64,000 nucleotides of DNA, from positions 17,798-81,797 of the forward strand of contig JAGVAP010000033.1 of the NCBI GenBank assembly GCA_020060215.1. The letters run 5' to 3'. Each line of letters opens with the position of its first letter. Within the stretch, counting starts at the first letter, position 1. This document shows positions 26,936-37,039 of this stretch, one piece after another. The position numbers and the translations under genes are program-made. Source of the stretch: Deltaproteobacteria bacterium. GTDB taxonomy: Bacteria; Desulfobacterota; DSM-4660; Desulfatiglandales; HGW-15. The notes beneath the pieces are model-generated. The model worked only from the letters and a program-made list of their open reading frames with translations. It ran no database searches and had not been told where the DNA came from.

Positions 26936-28987
26936 ATGATGACGGAAGAAGTCAAAGGGAAAGCGGCCGAGCCCAAAGAGAAGGTGAAAAGGTCGGCAAA
27001 GCCGGGCGAATTGACCGCGGACGCGGCCAGCGCGATGATGATCGAACGATCGCGGGGGATGGGAGTGGAGACCATCTTCGACCGCGCCGCTTCCATGAAG
27101 CCGTGCAACATCGGCGTTCAGGGGACCTGCTGCAAGAACTGTTCACAGGGACCCTGCAGGCTTCCGCTGACCAAGGAGGTTGAGCAGGGAGGGGAAGACA
27201 CACGCAAAGGGCTCTGCGGGGCGACCGCCAGTACCATTGCGGCAAGGAACTTCGCCCGCATGGTCGCGGGTGGCGCCGCAGCACACTCGGACCACGGAAG
27301 GGGAGTTGCGGAGACCTTTCTGGCCGCAGCTCGGAAAGAGACGCACGACTACCGGATCAAGGACACGAAGAAGCTCCTGGAGATCGCGCCGGATTTCGGT
27401 GTAGGGATCACGGTGGAGGGAGAAGGCGGCGAAGTGCTTCAGCGCGATATCGATGAGATCGCGGTGGAAGTGGGGGAAAAGGCCCTGGCCCAATGGGGGC
27501 AGCAGGACGGCGAGGTTTGCACCGCCCGGAGGGCGCCCAAGCCCCTTTACGAGAACTGGAAAAGGCTCAGCGTGGTTCCGAGGGGGATCGACCGCGAAAT
27601 CGTCGAGATCATGCACCGGACCCATATCGGCGTGGATCAGGACTACGAGAACATTGTTTCGCAGTGCACGAGGGCGGCAATCGCGGACGGCTGGGGAGGC
27701 TCCATGATCGCAACGGATCTGCAGGATGTCCTTTTCGGCTGCCCCTATCCGATCAAGAGCTCCGCCAACCTGGGCGTGCTCAAGGAAGACCATGTCAATC
27801 TCGTCATCCACGGGCATGAGCCGCTCCTGAGCGAGATGATCGTCACCGCCGCGGAAATGGAGGAGATGGTCGAGTATGCAAAACAAAAAGGGGCCAAAGG
27901 CATTCAGCTCAGCGGCATCTGCTGCACGGCCAACGAGATCCTGATGAGGCACGGCGTTCCTCTGGCCGGCAATTTCCTGCAGCAGGAACTTGCCATCGTG
28001 ACCGGGGCGGTCGATGCCATGGTGGTCGACGTGCAGTGCATCATGGAGAACATCGCGAATGTGGCCGAGTGCTTTCATACCCAGGTCATCACCACAAACC
28101 CCAAGGCCAGGATCGCCTCCGGGCATACCATTCATATCGAGTTCGACGAGCACACCGCCTTCGAGGATGCCAAGAGGATCGTAAGGACCGCGATCGACAA
28201 TTTCCCTCACCGAAACAAGGAGGTCATCATCCCGAAGTCGATCTCCCCCCTCATCGCAGGGTTCAGTTATGAGGCGATCAACTATCACCTGGGCGGCACC
28301 TTCCGCGGATCCTATACCCCGCTGAACGACAACATCATCAACGGCCGGATCCGGGGCATCGGCGGCGTGGTCGGATGCAACAACGCCCGCACCATGCATG
28401 ACGACGGCCATCTGACCGTCGTGAAGGAATTGATCAAGAATGACGTCATTGTGCTTACCACGGGGTGCAACGCCATCGCCTGCGCAAAGGCCGGTCTTCT
28501 CACCCCCGAATCGGCCGGTGTCTTTTGCGGGCCGGGCCTGGCCGAGGTGTGTGAAACCGTGGGAATCCCTCCGGTGCTCCACATGGGATCGTGCGTGGAC
28601 AACAGCCGGATCCTCATGGCGGCGACCGAGGTGGTCAAGGCAGGAGGGCTCGGGAGGACCATCGCCGATCTTCCCGCGGCCGGGTCGGCGCCTGAGTGGA
28701 TGAGCGAGAAGGCGATCAGCATCGGCCACTACTTCGTCGTATCGGGTGTTTACACCGTATTCGGCGTAACGCTGCCGGTAAGCGGCTCGCCCGTGTTTGA
28801 AGATTACCTCTACAACAAGCTCGAGGGGATTTATGGCGGCATGTGGGACCTGGAGGCGGATCCGGTGAAGCATGCGCAGAAGATGATCTCCCATATCAAC
28901 GAAAAGCGCAAGGCCCTGGGGCTCGACAGGACGCGCGAGAGGGTGCTCATGGATATGGCCGCCCGGCAGAAGCTGGAGGCTGCATAA
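26936..28987 (+). CDS. cooS: Anaerobic Ni-Fe carbon monoxide dehydrogenase catalytic subunit
   Basis: 683 residues, typical for CooS. It oxidises CO to CO2 (or the reverse) at a Ni-4Fe-4S C-cluster. Cys57, 65, 66, 69 and 74 (CNIGVQGTCCKNCSQGPC) supply the B- and D-cluster ligands. C-cluster regions include the HGHEPLLSEM segment, GICCTANE, GVVGCNN, TTGCNAIACAKAG and HMGSCVDN. The start is the ATG at 26936 with AGGAGGA upstream. No ACS, CooF or CooC gene adjoins it, so it is a monofunctional CODH whose electrons must go to another carrier; the Hdr operon diverges from the same intergenic region. Confidence 0.95.
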   Translation: MMTEEVKGKAAEPKEKVKRSAKPGELTADAASAMMIERSRGMGVETIFDRAASMKPCNIGVQGTCCKNCSQGPCRLPLTKEVEQGGEDTRKGLCGATASTIAARNFARMVAGGAAAHSDHGRGVAETFLAAARKETHDYRIKDTKKLLEIAPDFGVGITVEGEGGEVLQRDIDEIAVEVGEKALAQWGQQDGEVCTARRAPKPLYENWKRLSVVPRGIDREIVEIMHRTHIGVDQDYENIVSQCTRAAIADGWGGSMIATDLQDVLFGCPYPIKSSANLGVLKEDHVNLVIHGHEPLLSEMIVTAAEMEEMVEYAKQKGAKGIQLSGICCTANEILMRHGVPLAGNFLQQELAIVTGAVDAMVVDVQCIMENIANVAECFHTQVITTNPKARIASGHTIHIEFDEHTAFEDAKRIVRTAIDNFPHRNKEVIIPKSISPLIAGFSYEAINYHLGGTFRGSYTPLNDNIINGRIRGIGGVVGCNNARTMHDDGHLTVVKELIKNDVIVLTTGCNAIACAKAGLLTPESAGVFCGPGLAEVCETVGIPPVLHMGSCVDNSRILMAATEVVKAGGLGRTIADLPAAGSAPEWMSEKAISIGHYFVVSGVYTVFGVTLPVSGSPVFEDYLYNKLEGIYGGMWDLEADPVKHAQKMISHINEKRKALGLDRTRERVLMDMAARQKLEAA

Positions 28988-29337
28988 TCCGGGAAAACCT
29001 TTCCAGGAGACCGCCGAGAGGACCGACGAGGAAGGAAAAAGCTGCAAATTTCAACAAGACTATGGCCGAGCAGGCCCGGCAGGGAGTATACTCCGGGATT
29101 CTGAGGGGGCTGATACGCCCCGGAGCCGGGTCGAACGGGGGCTGAAGGTCGGCGCCATCGATCCACGCGGTGACCGGTCCTATGTCGATACCATGCGCGA
29201 GAAGGCGCGTGCCACCATCGGATCGGCTCCGGAGGGGATCTGCCGAAGGTGGAATCGCCGAGCGTTCACGAGAGCGAGATCCAGCGCGAAGGGGTGCCGT
29301 AAGCATTCGACAAACCAACGGGAAGGAGAGGGGACAA
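28988..29337 (+). other. Gap of 350 bases without a supported gene
   Basis: No convincing gene, promoter or terminator is seen. A GC-rich inverted pair (GGGGGCTGATACGCCCC, 29106-29122) could act as a weak terminator after CODH. Confidence 0.3.
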
Positions 29338-30084
29338 TTGCGCCGAGAGATTCAATCCCAGGAGGATCTGAACCACGAGGAAACCGCTCGCCTGGTGATC
29401 GATTACATTCACCGAATGGTGATGCATCACGCCATGTGGTACGCGGAGATTCGGCATCAGCTGGGCAGGGACAGGGCGGAAGAGATACTCACGAAGGCCT
29501 ACGAGCGGGGGTACGGGATCCAGATGAAGCGACTCGCCGACACACTGGGATTCAAGATGAAGGGAGACATTCCCCAGCCTCTGCTCGACCTGTCCAAGGA
29601 TGCGTTGAACACCCTCAAGGAGAATATCGCCCTCAACTGGATCGCCAACGACGGCGTGTGGTTTCAGGCTGTGGAATTCGGCAGGAACATGATCGATGCC
29701 AAGCGGTGCAACGATTCCTGCTGGGCCCACTTCTCCCCCTTTGAGGCGTGGAGCATCCGGCGGTTCCTCGATCTGCCGCCCAGCCCCGGCCTGGAGGGGC
29801 TCAAGAAGGCCCTGGGCTTTCGCCTTTATGCCACGGTCAACGTCCAGTCCGCTGTGGAGGAGTCTCCCAAAAGTTTCGTCTTCCAGATGAACGACTGCCG
29901 CGTGCAATCGGCCAGAAAGCGAAAGGGCCTGGAAGACTATCCCTGCAAATCCGTCGGGATGGTCGAGTATCCCTATTTTGCGGAATCCATCGATCCGAGG
30001 ATCAAGACCGAGTGCATCGGCTGTCCCCCCGACGCGCACCCGAACGAGTGGTACTGCGCCTGGAGGTTCAGTATCGATGAATGA
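29338..30084 (+). CDS. DUF6125-like cytoplasmic protein
   Basis: 248 residues from a TTG start at 29338, chosen because GGAAGGAGAGG lies just upstream and no ATG in frame is as well placed. The protein is largely helical, with conserved-looking HHAMWYAEIRHQLG, NDGVWFQAVEF and ECIGCPPDAHPNEWYCAW near the end. It resembles the DUF6125 / L-2-amino-thiazoline-4-carboxylate-hydrolase-like family common in Deltaproteobacteria; the assignment is from memory of that family. It may be cotranscribed with CODH, 350 bases upstream. Confidence 0.6.
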   Translation: MRREIQSQEDLNHEETARLVIDYIHRMVMHHAMWYAEIRHQLGRDRAEEILTKAYERGYGIQMKRLADTLGFKMKGDIPQPLLDLSKDALNTLKENIALNWIANDGVWFQAVEFGRNMIDAKRCNDSCWAHFSPFEAWSIRRFLDLPPSPGLEGLKKALGFRLYATVNVQSAVEESPKSFVFQMNDCRVQSARKRKGLEDYPCKSVGMVEYPYFAESIDPRIKTECIGCPPDAHPNEWYCAWRFSIDE

Positions 30085-30546
30085 GGATGATGCATGTCCG
30101 AGTTGAGGACAGCAAGACGAAGGTAGTTCTCTCCCTTGTAAGGTGCCTTCATCCGGTTTCATGCAAGCAAGGATGAAGACGATACCCGGCACGGAGATGA
30201 GAAGGGTTTCACATCCTCAAACGCGCTGCTTTGATGTCATGGGACACGAAGTGTCCAAGAACCCCCTGATCCAATCGCTTTTCCTGGGCCACTCCGGATC
30301 CGGAAGCGCCATTGTCTCCCCTCATGACCACCCGTATGTCAACCTCCCGTTTACAGACCCTGCCCACTTGACCTTGTATCTTCCTTGATCGAAGAACGAA
30401 AACAACTTGATACGCGACCTTGTGCCCGTGAAGGACCTGGCACGAAGTTTGATCTTCACGTAAGCGTGTGCACACGCCAACGAGGAGGCTTTGCATGCGG
30501 CATTCATCCCATGATCATGGCCTCCAAAACGCGGGAGGTGAGTCCT
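30085..30546 (+). other. Intergenic region before the molybdoenzyme operon
   Basis: No gene is supported in 462 bases. Two hairpins, GGACAC-GAA-GTGTCC (30242-30256) and the palindrome TCCGGATCCGGA (30293-30304), may end the upstream transcript. A -24/-12-like element follows at 30438. Confidence 0.4.
30438..30453 (+). promoter_or_regulatory. Possible sigma-54 promoter (imperfect)
   Basis: TGGCAC-GAAGT-TTGAT has a perfect -24 half, but the -12 reads GA in place of the nearly invariant GC. It lies 94 bases before the molybdoenzyme start. Confidence 0.35.
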
Positions 30547-33126
30547 ATGAGCGGGAAAACGGAAATGACCAGAAGGCGTTTCCTCCAGGTCGCGGGCGTC
30601 TCCGGCATCGCCTTGGCGGGGACAGGTTTTCCTTTCAGAAACCTGCGCTCCGCCTCGGCATTCGGCCAACACGCGCAGGAACAGTTGCCCTTTCGGGTCA
30701 CGAGGAAGGTCCCACAGGTCTGCGCCAGGGCGTGCGAGGCGGACTGCGCCTATTATGTGGTGGTGGGCCAGGATCCAGCCACGGGACTGGAAAGGGCGAT
30801 CACCCTTGAAGGCAGGCCCGAGGACCCTGTATCCAAGGGAAAATTCTGCATCAAAGGAATGGGTTTCGTGGATTCCATGTACGATCCCGACCGTCTCATG
30901 GTGGCGCTGAAGAGGACGAAACCCAGGAAAGGGACGGATCACGATCCGGGGTGGGTCGCAGTGAAGACGGATGACGCGGTAAACGAGATCATCACAGCAC
31001 TCAGGAAGTTCAAGCCGGAGGAGATTCTGATGTGCTCCCCCGGGGACCCCTATACCAACAAGCTCGCCCGATCCCTCGGTGTCATCCGAAGCGACCAGAG
31101 GACGGAGTGTTTCGGGACCCACTACTATATCAACTGCCTGACCCTTACCAATCCCCCGAACAAGTACTACTCCAGCACCTATACCCCCTCCCATCATGTG
31201 GCGGGATACGATTTTGACAAGGCGAAATACCAGGTGTGGTTCGGTTTCGACTCCCTGTCCAAGGGAGGTAAGGGCGGAATGCTCGCCCATTGGGCGGAAG
31301 GCAAAAAGAACGGTTGCAAGATCGTCATGTTCAACCCTTTGCGGACGCCCATGGCCGACGCGTATGCCTCGGAGCACTATTCCATCAAGCCCGGGACGGA
31401 CCTCGCGCTCGCCCTGGCCATGATCCATGTGATCGTGTCCGAGAAGAAGTACAACGCCGGATTTCTGAAGAAGTACAGCGATGCGCCGGCCCTGGTAGAC
31501 ATGAACACCCGAACGGCCGTCAAGAACAAGGAAGGTTCCATGATGGCCTGGTGCAGCGCCCACAAGGCTGCAGAGCCTATGGACACGTGCCACGAACCGG
31601 TGGTGGGAGGAGGCCCTTACAAGATCATCGTCGACGGGACCCAGGTCCAAGCAAAACCGGTTCTTCAACTTCTCGAAGAAGGTGTGAAGAGCAATACGGC
31701 GGCGTGGGCGGCCGGCATCACAGACGTGGACGAGGCCGTGATCAGCAGGGTCTCGCGCGAGTTTGCCGCAGCGGCCCCTTTTGCCTTTGTTCCGACCTAC
31801 AAGCGCGACCCGGCCGGGCCCAATTACGCGAACAGCTGGCGGCTTCGCCATGCCATCAGCGTTCTCAACACACTGAGCGGCGCCATCGATCACGAGGGGG
31901 GCGTGATCCTTCTTCACGGCGTAAAGATCCCCTGGTTGGAGGACCTTGCAAAACCCGCGAAACCTTACCCTGAGCTTCCCAAGGAGCCGGTGGACTTCCG
32001 TAACCAGTTTCCCGTCACCGACGATATCTACCGGAACAAGGACTTCTCGGCGCCGGGTCACTACGGCATGGTGGGTTACGGAATGTACAAGACCAGCACC
32101 ACCAAGGCGGTCTTCTTCAGAAATCCGTACCGGGGGCTTTATGCCATGATCCAGCCCCAGATGGTGGAGGCCGCCCTGGAAAAAATGGAACTGGTGGTGG
32201 ACTGGAACCTCTACCTGGACGACCTGGGGTACTGGTGTGATTACGTGTTGCCGGCCCCCCATCAGTTCGAAGAAGGCAAGTTCGATATCCGTCTCTATTT
32301 CCCCAAGTGGCCCTGTTACGTGGGCGGTGCGCCGGTCCAGAAGAGTCCCGGCGACCAGATCGGGTGGGGCAGCCTGGCGGTGAAAATCGGCATGGCCCTG
32401 GCGCCGGAGTATTGGACCACGGATGGGAGCGCCGACCCCGCGAAGCGGGTTCCCCTCAACATGAGCGACGTGGCCGTCAAGGAGGCCGGGATTGCGGCAA
32501 ATACCGCAGAATTCATTCAGAAGGGAGCTTTCTGGATCGACAAGAAGAACTACGACAACTACCAGACCATTCAGGACATCGGCTATGGGAGGCCGAAAGG
32601 CAGGGTCAGAATGTTCGTCGATGAGTTCACGAAAGTTCACTTCGATCCACTCCCTGCATGGGCCCCACGGTGGCACGAACCCAAAGGCGAGTACAAGTTC
32701 TCCCTCCTTCTGACGAGGGCGCCCTGGATCATGCATGCCGATCCCAACTTCATCAACAACCCGGTGCTCCGGAAGTTTACGGAGAAAAACTTCATGGACT
32801 GCGTGTGGATTCATCCGGACGCAGCCGCAGATATCGGCATCAAGGAAGGGGATATGGTCGTTCTCGAAAACAACCCCGAGTACATGAAGGATCTGCCGAG
32901 GCCGGTGAAGGCCAAGGCCCATCTTACCAGCCGGGTGACCCGAACGGACTGCGTCCTGGCCTTTCACGGCATCGGTCACAGGGCCAAAAATCTCAAGGTT
33001 GCGGGAAACTGGGGTTACCGCGACGGCGACCTCGTGCCGCAGAAGGATCCCCAACTCGTGAAGAAGCACGATCCTACGGGTATGGGGTGGGTGGAGGACG
33101 TCCACGTCCGCATCCGAAAAGCCTAA
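30547..33126 (+). CDS. Tat-exported molybdopterin oxidoreductase (DMSO reductase family)
   Basis: 859 residues from the ATG at 30547 (GGGAGGTG upstream). The N-terminus is a twin-arginine signal (RRRFLQVAG). A [4Fe-4S] site is formed by Cys59, 63, 67 and 101, then come the bis-MGD cofactor domains; Cys in FGTHYYINC is the likely Mo or W ligand by analogy with PsrA/PhsA-type enzymes. The last 120 residues are the molybdopterin dinucleotide-binding domain (HPDAAADIGIKEGDMV). An Fe-S subunit and a TorD chaperone follow, so it works outside the cytoplasmic membrane as a reductase or dehydrogenase. The substrate (polysulfide, thiosulfate or other) cannot be decided. Confidence 0.88.
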   Translation: MSGKTEMTRRRFLQVAGVSGIALAGTGFPFRNLRSASAFGQHAQEQLPFRVTRKVPQVCARACEADCAYYVVVGQDPATGLERAITLEGRPEDPVSKGKFCIKGMGFVDSMYDPDRLMVALKRTKPRKGTDHDPGWVAVKTDDAVNEIITALRKFKPEEILMCSPGDPYTNKLARSLGVIRSDQRTECFGTHYYINCLTLTNPPNKYYSSTYTPSHHVAGYDFDKAKYQVWFGFDSLSKGGKGGMLAHWAEGKKNGCKIVMFNPLRTPMADAYASEHYSIKPGTDLALALAMIHVIVSEKKYNAGFLKKYSDAPALVDMNTRTAVKNKEGSMMAWCSAHKAAEPMDTCHEPVVGGGPYKIIVDGTQVQAKPVLQLLEEGVKSNTAAWAAGITDVDEAVISRVSREFAAAAPFAFVPTYKRDPAGPNYANSWRLRHAISVLNTLSGAIDHEGGVILLHGVKIPWLEDLAKPAKPYPELPKEPVDFRNQFPVTDDIYRNKDFSAPGHYGMVGYGMYKTSTTKAVFFRNPYRGLYAMIQPQMVEAALEKMELVVDWNLYLDDLGYWCDYVLPAPHQFEEGKFDIRLYFPKWPCYVGGAPVQKSPGDQIGWGSLAVKIGMALAPEYWTTDGSADPAKRVPLNMSDVAVKEAGIAANTAEFIQKGAFWIDKKNYDNYQTIQDIGYGRPKGRVRMFVDEFTKVHFDPLPAWAPRWHEPKGEYKFSLLLTRAPWIMHADPNFINNPVLRKFTEKNFMDCVWIHPDAAADIGIKEGDMVVLENNPEYMKDLPRPVKAKAHLTSRVTRTDCVLAFHGIGHRAKNLKVAGNWGYRDGDLVPQKDPQLVKKHDPTGMGWVEDVHVRIRKA

Positions 33127-33141
33127 GGGAGGTGACAGACC

Positions 33142-33831
33142 ATGAATGAATACGCCATTCTGCTAGACAGCACGTACTGCACCGGCTGCAACAGCTGCGC
33201 CTACAGGTGTATACAGGAGTTCAGGGAGCACGACCAGGCCGCAAAGGGGCTTTTCCGGACCTTCGTGACCACCAACGACGGAGGTCTCCACCACAAGCGG
33301 TGCATGCATTGCCTGGATCCGGAATGCGTGAAGAACTGCCCGGTGGAGGCATTGACCAAGTCCGATTACGGAGCGGTCCTCTACAATGCCAAGACCTGCA
33401 TCGGCTGCAAGACGTGCGCCGAGGTATGTCCCTTTGATATCCCCCAGTTCGAGGAGACATCCGAGAAGATCGTCAGGTGCAACCTGTGCGCCCACCGGAT
33501 CGGAAACGGCAAGCAGCCGGCCTGCGTAGAGGTCTGTCCCACCGGTGCCTTGCAGTTCGGGGAATATCTTTCCATCGTGGAAAGGGCGAAGTCTCTCTCC
33601 AGGAAGCACCGGTTGCACCTCTACGGACTGGAGGAGGCCGGCGGCACCCATCTCATCGTTGTCACCAAAGACGCCCCGGCACTCGCCGGCTATCCCACTG
33701 TATCCAACGCGAGCGGGAGTGCTTCGGGTAAGGCGCTTCCGGCGCTGGCTGCATTAGCGGTCGGTGGCATCCAGAAATGGAGCGAACGAAAATCTCTCGT
33801 TCAGGCTGAAGGCCGGGCAAACGATCATTGA
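33142..33831 (+). CDS. Four-cluster ferredoxin subunit of the molybdoenzyme (PsrB/DmsB type)
   Basis: 229 residues with sixteen Cys in four motifs (CTGCNSCAYRC, CMHCLDPECVKNC, CIGCKTCAEVC, CNLCAH...CVEVC), the pattern of DmsB/PsrB/FdhB electron-transfer subunits. A mildly hydrophobic C-terminal stretch (ALPALAALAVGG) could touch the membrane, but no PsrC-like anchor gene follows. It has no signal of its own and would be carried out with the Tat-exported partner. It begins 15 bases after that gene. Confidence 0.9.
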   Translation: MNEYAILLDSTYCTGCNSCAYRCIQEFREHDQAAKGLFRTFVTTNDGGLHHKRCMHCLDPECVKNCPVEALTKSDYGAVLYNAKTCIGCKTCAEVCPFDIPQFEETSEKIVRCNLCAHRIGNGKQPACVEVCPTGALQFGEYLSIVERAKSLSRKHRLHLYGLEEAGGTHLIVVTKDAPALAGYPTVSNASGSASGKALPALAALAVGGIQKWSERKSLVQAEGRANDH

Positions 33832-33899
33832 GCCGCCTTACGGCCGGAGGAGGGCAGGCTGCATCCTCCGGCCGTAAGCCAACCACATGGTGAACGCCA

Positions 33900-34547
33900 A
33901 TGAAAACGATAGAGGACAGACTGAGAATCGTGGAAGGGAAGAGCGCTCTTTTCTCCCTGCTGTCACAGGCCCTGAATTATCCCGACGGGGATCTGGAGGA
34001 AAAGGTTTCAAGCGGCGGTTTCGGCCAGGGCCTTGCCGATGCCCTACGGCCTTTTTGCACGAACGGGCTCCTCCAGGAGTTGGAGAGCCTGAGGGATCTC
34101 GGCCCCGGCGGACCGCCCGAGGACAGGGAAGAAAGGCTTAATCGATGGGAAAGGGACTACACCTGGATGTGCTTTGCCTCCAAGCCGCGCCTCGTCCACC
34201 TCTTTGAATCCGTGTACCGGGAAGGAAAACTTCTCCAGGAATCGACCTTCGAGATCGCCAGGCTCTACTACGAGGCCGGCCTGAGAATCGAGGAAGGCTT
34301 CCAACTCCCGCCCGACCACATCGCCGTGGAACTCGAGTGCATGGCCTATCTCCTGTACCAGGAGGCAGAGGCCCTGAGACACGGGGACAGGGACAAAGGC
34401 CGCTGTGCCCGGCGACTCCAGGAGGGCTTGCTCGAAAAGCATCTCCGACCATTCGGTCTCTCATTTTCCGAAAGGATGGAGAAACACGCAAAGAGCGATT
34501 TCTATCGGATGATGGCCAGGGTCCTGAGGGAGACGCTCAAAGAGTAG
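33900..34547 (+). CDS. TorD/DmsD-family molybdoenzyme chaperone
   Basis: 215 residues, all-helical, with the family's Y...F.G......YES-like middle region (RDYTWMCFASKPRLVHLFESVY) and H at ELECMAYLLYQEAEAL...H. These chaperones bind the Tat signal of molybdoenzymes until cofactor is inserted. Its place after the catalytic and Fe-S subunits supports that role. The Shine-Dalgarno is weak. Confidence 0.8.
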   Translation: MKTIEDRLRIVEGKSALFSLLSQALNYPDGDLEEKVSSGGFGQGLADALRPFCTNGLLQELESLRDLGPGGPPEDREERLNRWERDYTWMCFASKPRLVHLFESVYREGKLLQESTFEIARLYYEAGLRIEEGFQLPPDHIAVELECMAYLLYQEAEALRHGDRDKGRCARRLQEGLLEKHLRPFGLSFSERMEKHAKSDFYRMMARVLRETLKE

Positions 34548-34555
34548 CAGGTACC

Positions 34556-35512
34556 TCACTCGTTCGAGAGCGTGAGGCTGCAGCCCACGCTGTTGAGCAC
34601 GCAGGCGGAGCGAAACGTCTCGTGAAAACGATGGACGGCATTCCAACCCGTGCAGTGCATCGGCACCAGGACCTTGGGCCCCAGCGCCTTGAGTGCCTCG
34701 ATCGTCTCCCCGATGATCGGCTCGAAGAGAGGGCCTCCAAGATGGAATCCTCCCACGACCGAGTGGACGGTCTGGGCGCCGGTGAGCTTCTTGCCGTAAA
34801 GCACGGTGTTGACGATCCCTGCATGACTGCACCCGCCGACGACCACCAGGCCGCCGCCTTTCAAACAGGCGAATAAGGCCTGATCGTCCAGCATCGGGTC
34901 CTTCTCCAGGTTCCCGCCTCTTTCCACCAGCGCGTGGGGCATCCCCTTTTCAAAGGATGTGGTTCGCTCCACCTCGCCGCTCACCAGGATCATATCGTCG
35001 CAGATCAGGGTGGGCCCCGCGGTCTCCCTGATCAGGCCCCCCCGTTTTTCGATCTCCCCGCGTCTGAGAATGGCGGGAAAGCGATCTCTGGTCCCGTCCT
35101 TGCGGGTCACGTAACGGGGCGAGGTGAAGGCATGCGGATGGACCAGCACGGGCATGGGCTTGACCATCTTCTCCAGCAGCACGTAAAGGGACCCGAGGTG
35201 ATCCATGTGGCCGTGGCTGAGCGCGACGGCCTCGATCCCATTCAGGTCCACGCCCAGGTGCTCGATATTGTGGGGGACCCCGATGGCGCTGTAACCCGTA
35301 TCGAAAAGGACCGCATGCCTTTGGTCCCCTTCGCAGGCGGTTACCAGGAGAGAAAGGCCGTGTTCTGCGACGAGGGTGTCACGGAAAACCTCTCCGCCTC
35401 CGGAATGATCCGCTCGTCGGACGACCTTCGAGTTGCGGAGGAGGACATCCGCGTAATTGTCCATGAGCGTCAGCACCTCGATGCGGTCCACCGGTTTCAA
35501 GACCCCGTTCAT
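34556..35512 (-). CDS. MBL-fold metallohydrolase (COG1237 type)
   Basis: 318 residues with the metallo-beta-lactamase motif SHGHMDHLG (about residue 100), then GGCSHAG and a final PMHCTGW. The family includes enzymes related to the archaeal pterin-phosphate synthase MptB-like group; the substrate here is unknown. The ATG at 35512 is 3 bases after AGGAGG... and the preceding in-frame ATG is less likely. It converges on the TorD gene. A broken paralogue is at 53038-53166. Confidence 0.82.
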   Translation of the reverse strand: MNGVLKPVDRIEVLTLMDNYADVLLRNSKVVRRADHSGGGEVFRDTLVAEHGLSLLVTACEGDQRHAVLFDTGYSAIGVPHNIEHLGVDLNGIEAVALSHGHMDHLGSLYVLLEKMVKPMPVLVHPHAFTSPRYVTRKDGTRDRFPAILRRGEIEKRGGLIRETAGPTLICDDMILVSGEVERTTSFEKGMPHALVERGGNLEKDPMLDDQALFACLKGGGLVVVGGCSHAGIVNTVLYGKKLTGAQTVHSVVGGFHLGGPLFEPIIGETIEALKALGPKVLVPMHCTGWNAVHRFHETFRSACVLNSVGCSLTLSNE

Positions 35513-35632
35513 ACCTCCTCCTTTCATTGAACTTCATCCAAACCGGACAGGATAACAGGATCATCAGGATTTCGGGATGAAGAACTGAAGCTCATCCCCG
35601 TAGGATTATCCTGATGCCCGTGCGAGGGGACC

Positions 35633-37006
35633 TCATTCACCGCGGTCCCAGTTCCCGGGGTTCATGATCCCGTTGGGGTCGAGAGACCTCTTGATCCTTT
35701 CGATGAGTCTGGCCGTGGCGGGATCCATTCGCTCGAGGGCGAGCCTCTGCGCGGCCACCTCCCCTTTCCAAACGATCCCCCCGAGTTCGTACGTCAGACG
35801 GTTCGACTCTTCCAGGGCCTTTCTCGTCCTTTCCATCTCCGCCTCATCGGACCTGTTGAACGAGTAATTGAAACCGAACATGACGCTGTTCCCCAGGAGG
35901 ACCTGGTGGACATAGGAGCACATCATGCCGTACCTGCGGAAGATCTCGATCCCTTTCGCCCAGGCTTCAGGGACCTTGCTGACGGGAAGGATGGCGCCCG
36001 TGTATTCGAAGCCGCCGCCCTTCCGGAAATCCGCGGCCAAGGCGGCCAAGGGCGGCACGTCCAGGAACCGTTTTCGGAGGGCCGGATGAAGATCCTCGAC
36101 ATAGACCACCCGGCCTCCCCCTTTGAACTCCTTGAAAAGCCGCCGGTAGGCCGTCTTCTTGAGGTCGATCTCTTCCTTGAAATGGCCGGACAGGATCAGC
36201 ACATAGAAGATGTGGTTCAGCCACTCCGGCTTTTCCTGGCTGATGATGAAGAAGTCCTCCAGGAGGTCGAGGTAAGTGGCTTCGAATATCGCCTGGGTCA
36301 TGAGGTGAACGTCGTCGCTCTGGAAAACGATCACCTCACGGAACGCCGGCTTGGGGTAGAGTTTGATGGCGAGCTTGGTGACCACCCCCGTGGTTCCCAG
36401 CCAGCCGATGAAGAGCCCCGGCAGATCCGGAAGCGGTCCCTTGGTGAACCAGTAGGGGCTTACCGAGCCCGAACCGATCCTGCAGACGTCGCCGTTGGGG
36501 AGCACAACCTCCATGCCGTTGACCATGTCCGAATTCAGGCCGTACCTGGGGGAGATGTGGCCGTGCCCCTGAATCAGTACATTTCCCACCACGGTCACCG
36601 TCGGAGGGGCCTCGGGGATCGAGTGCTGGAGCCGGGGATGGTTCTTCTGCAGGTACGACCGGAGTCCGCCCTGGGACACGCCCGCCTCGATCAGGGCGTA
36701 GCGATTGGGTTCGTCCACTTCGATGATCCTGTCCATCCTTTTCATGTCCAGGACCATCCCGCCCCTGTTCGGGACGGTCAGGGCCGAAAGGGTGAAGCCG
36801 CCTCCCATGGGCGTGATGGGAACTCTCGCTTGGTTGGCGAGAAGAACGAGGCTCCGGATTTCCTCCACGGTCTCGGGCATGACCACATAGTCCGCGCGCC
36901 GCGGATGCTGGGCCCCCGAATCGCGCGAGTACAGGAAAACCTCCTCGGGGCTGTTCGACACCCTGTCCTTTCCCACGATGCGGATCAATGAGCTCAGAAG
37001 GTCCAT
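35633..37006 (-). CDS. FAD-linked oxidase (GlcD/PCMH-type)
   Basis: 457 residues. FAD-binding type-4 domain at about 30-215 (ITPMGGGFTLSALTVP, GNVLIQGHGHISPRYG, GTTGVVTKLA) and a C-terminal FAD-oxidase domain ending DPNGIMNPGNW, the usual cap of this family. The enzymes oxidise hydroxy acids, lactate/glycolate or phenolic side chains and pass electrons to a partner. It is divergent from, and paralogous to, the 461-residue oxidase at 38249, which sits between two Fe-S proteins; this copy lacks a neighbour on its own strand. Confidence 0.85.
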   Translation of the reverse strand: MDLLSSLIRIVGKDRVSNSPEEVFLYSRDSGAQHPRRADYVVMPETVEEIRSLVLLANQARVPITPMGGGFTLSALTVPNRGGMVLDMKRMDRIIEVDEPNRYALIEAGVSQGGLRSYLQKNHPRLQHSIPEAPPTVTVVGNVLIQGHGHISPRYGLNSDMVNGMEVVLPNGDVCRIGSGSVSPYWFTKGPLPDLPGLFIGWLGTTGVVTKLAIKLYPKPAFREVIVFQSDDVHLMTQAIFEATYLDLLEDFFIISQEKPEWLNHIFYVLILSGHFKEEIDLKKTAYRRLFKEFKGGGRVVYVEDLHPALRKRFLDVPPLAALAADFRKGGGFEYTGAILPVSKVPEAWAKGIEIFRRYGMMCSYVHQVLLGNSVMFGFNYSFNRSDEAEMERTRKALEESNRLTYELGGIVWKGEVAAQRLALERMDPATARLIERIKRSLDPNGIMNPGNWDRGE

Positions 37007-37039
37007 GTCGCCACCCCGTCCTTGTTTTCCCTTCCTTTT

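Noticed and set aside
26930..29050. CODH/acetyl-CoA synthase gene cluster
   Set aside because: Only CooS is present; no acsB, acsC/D or cooC/F near it within the window.
30322..33105. 927-codon minus-strand frame
   Set aside because: Fully antisense to the Tat-dependent molybdopterin oxidoreductase, which has all expected motifs.
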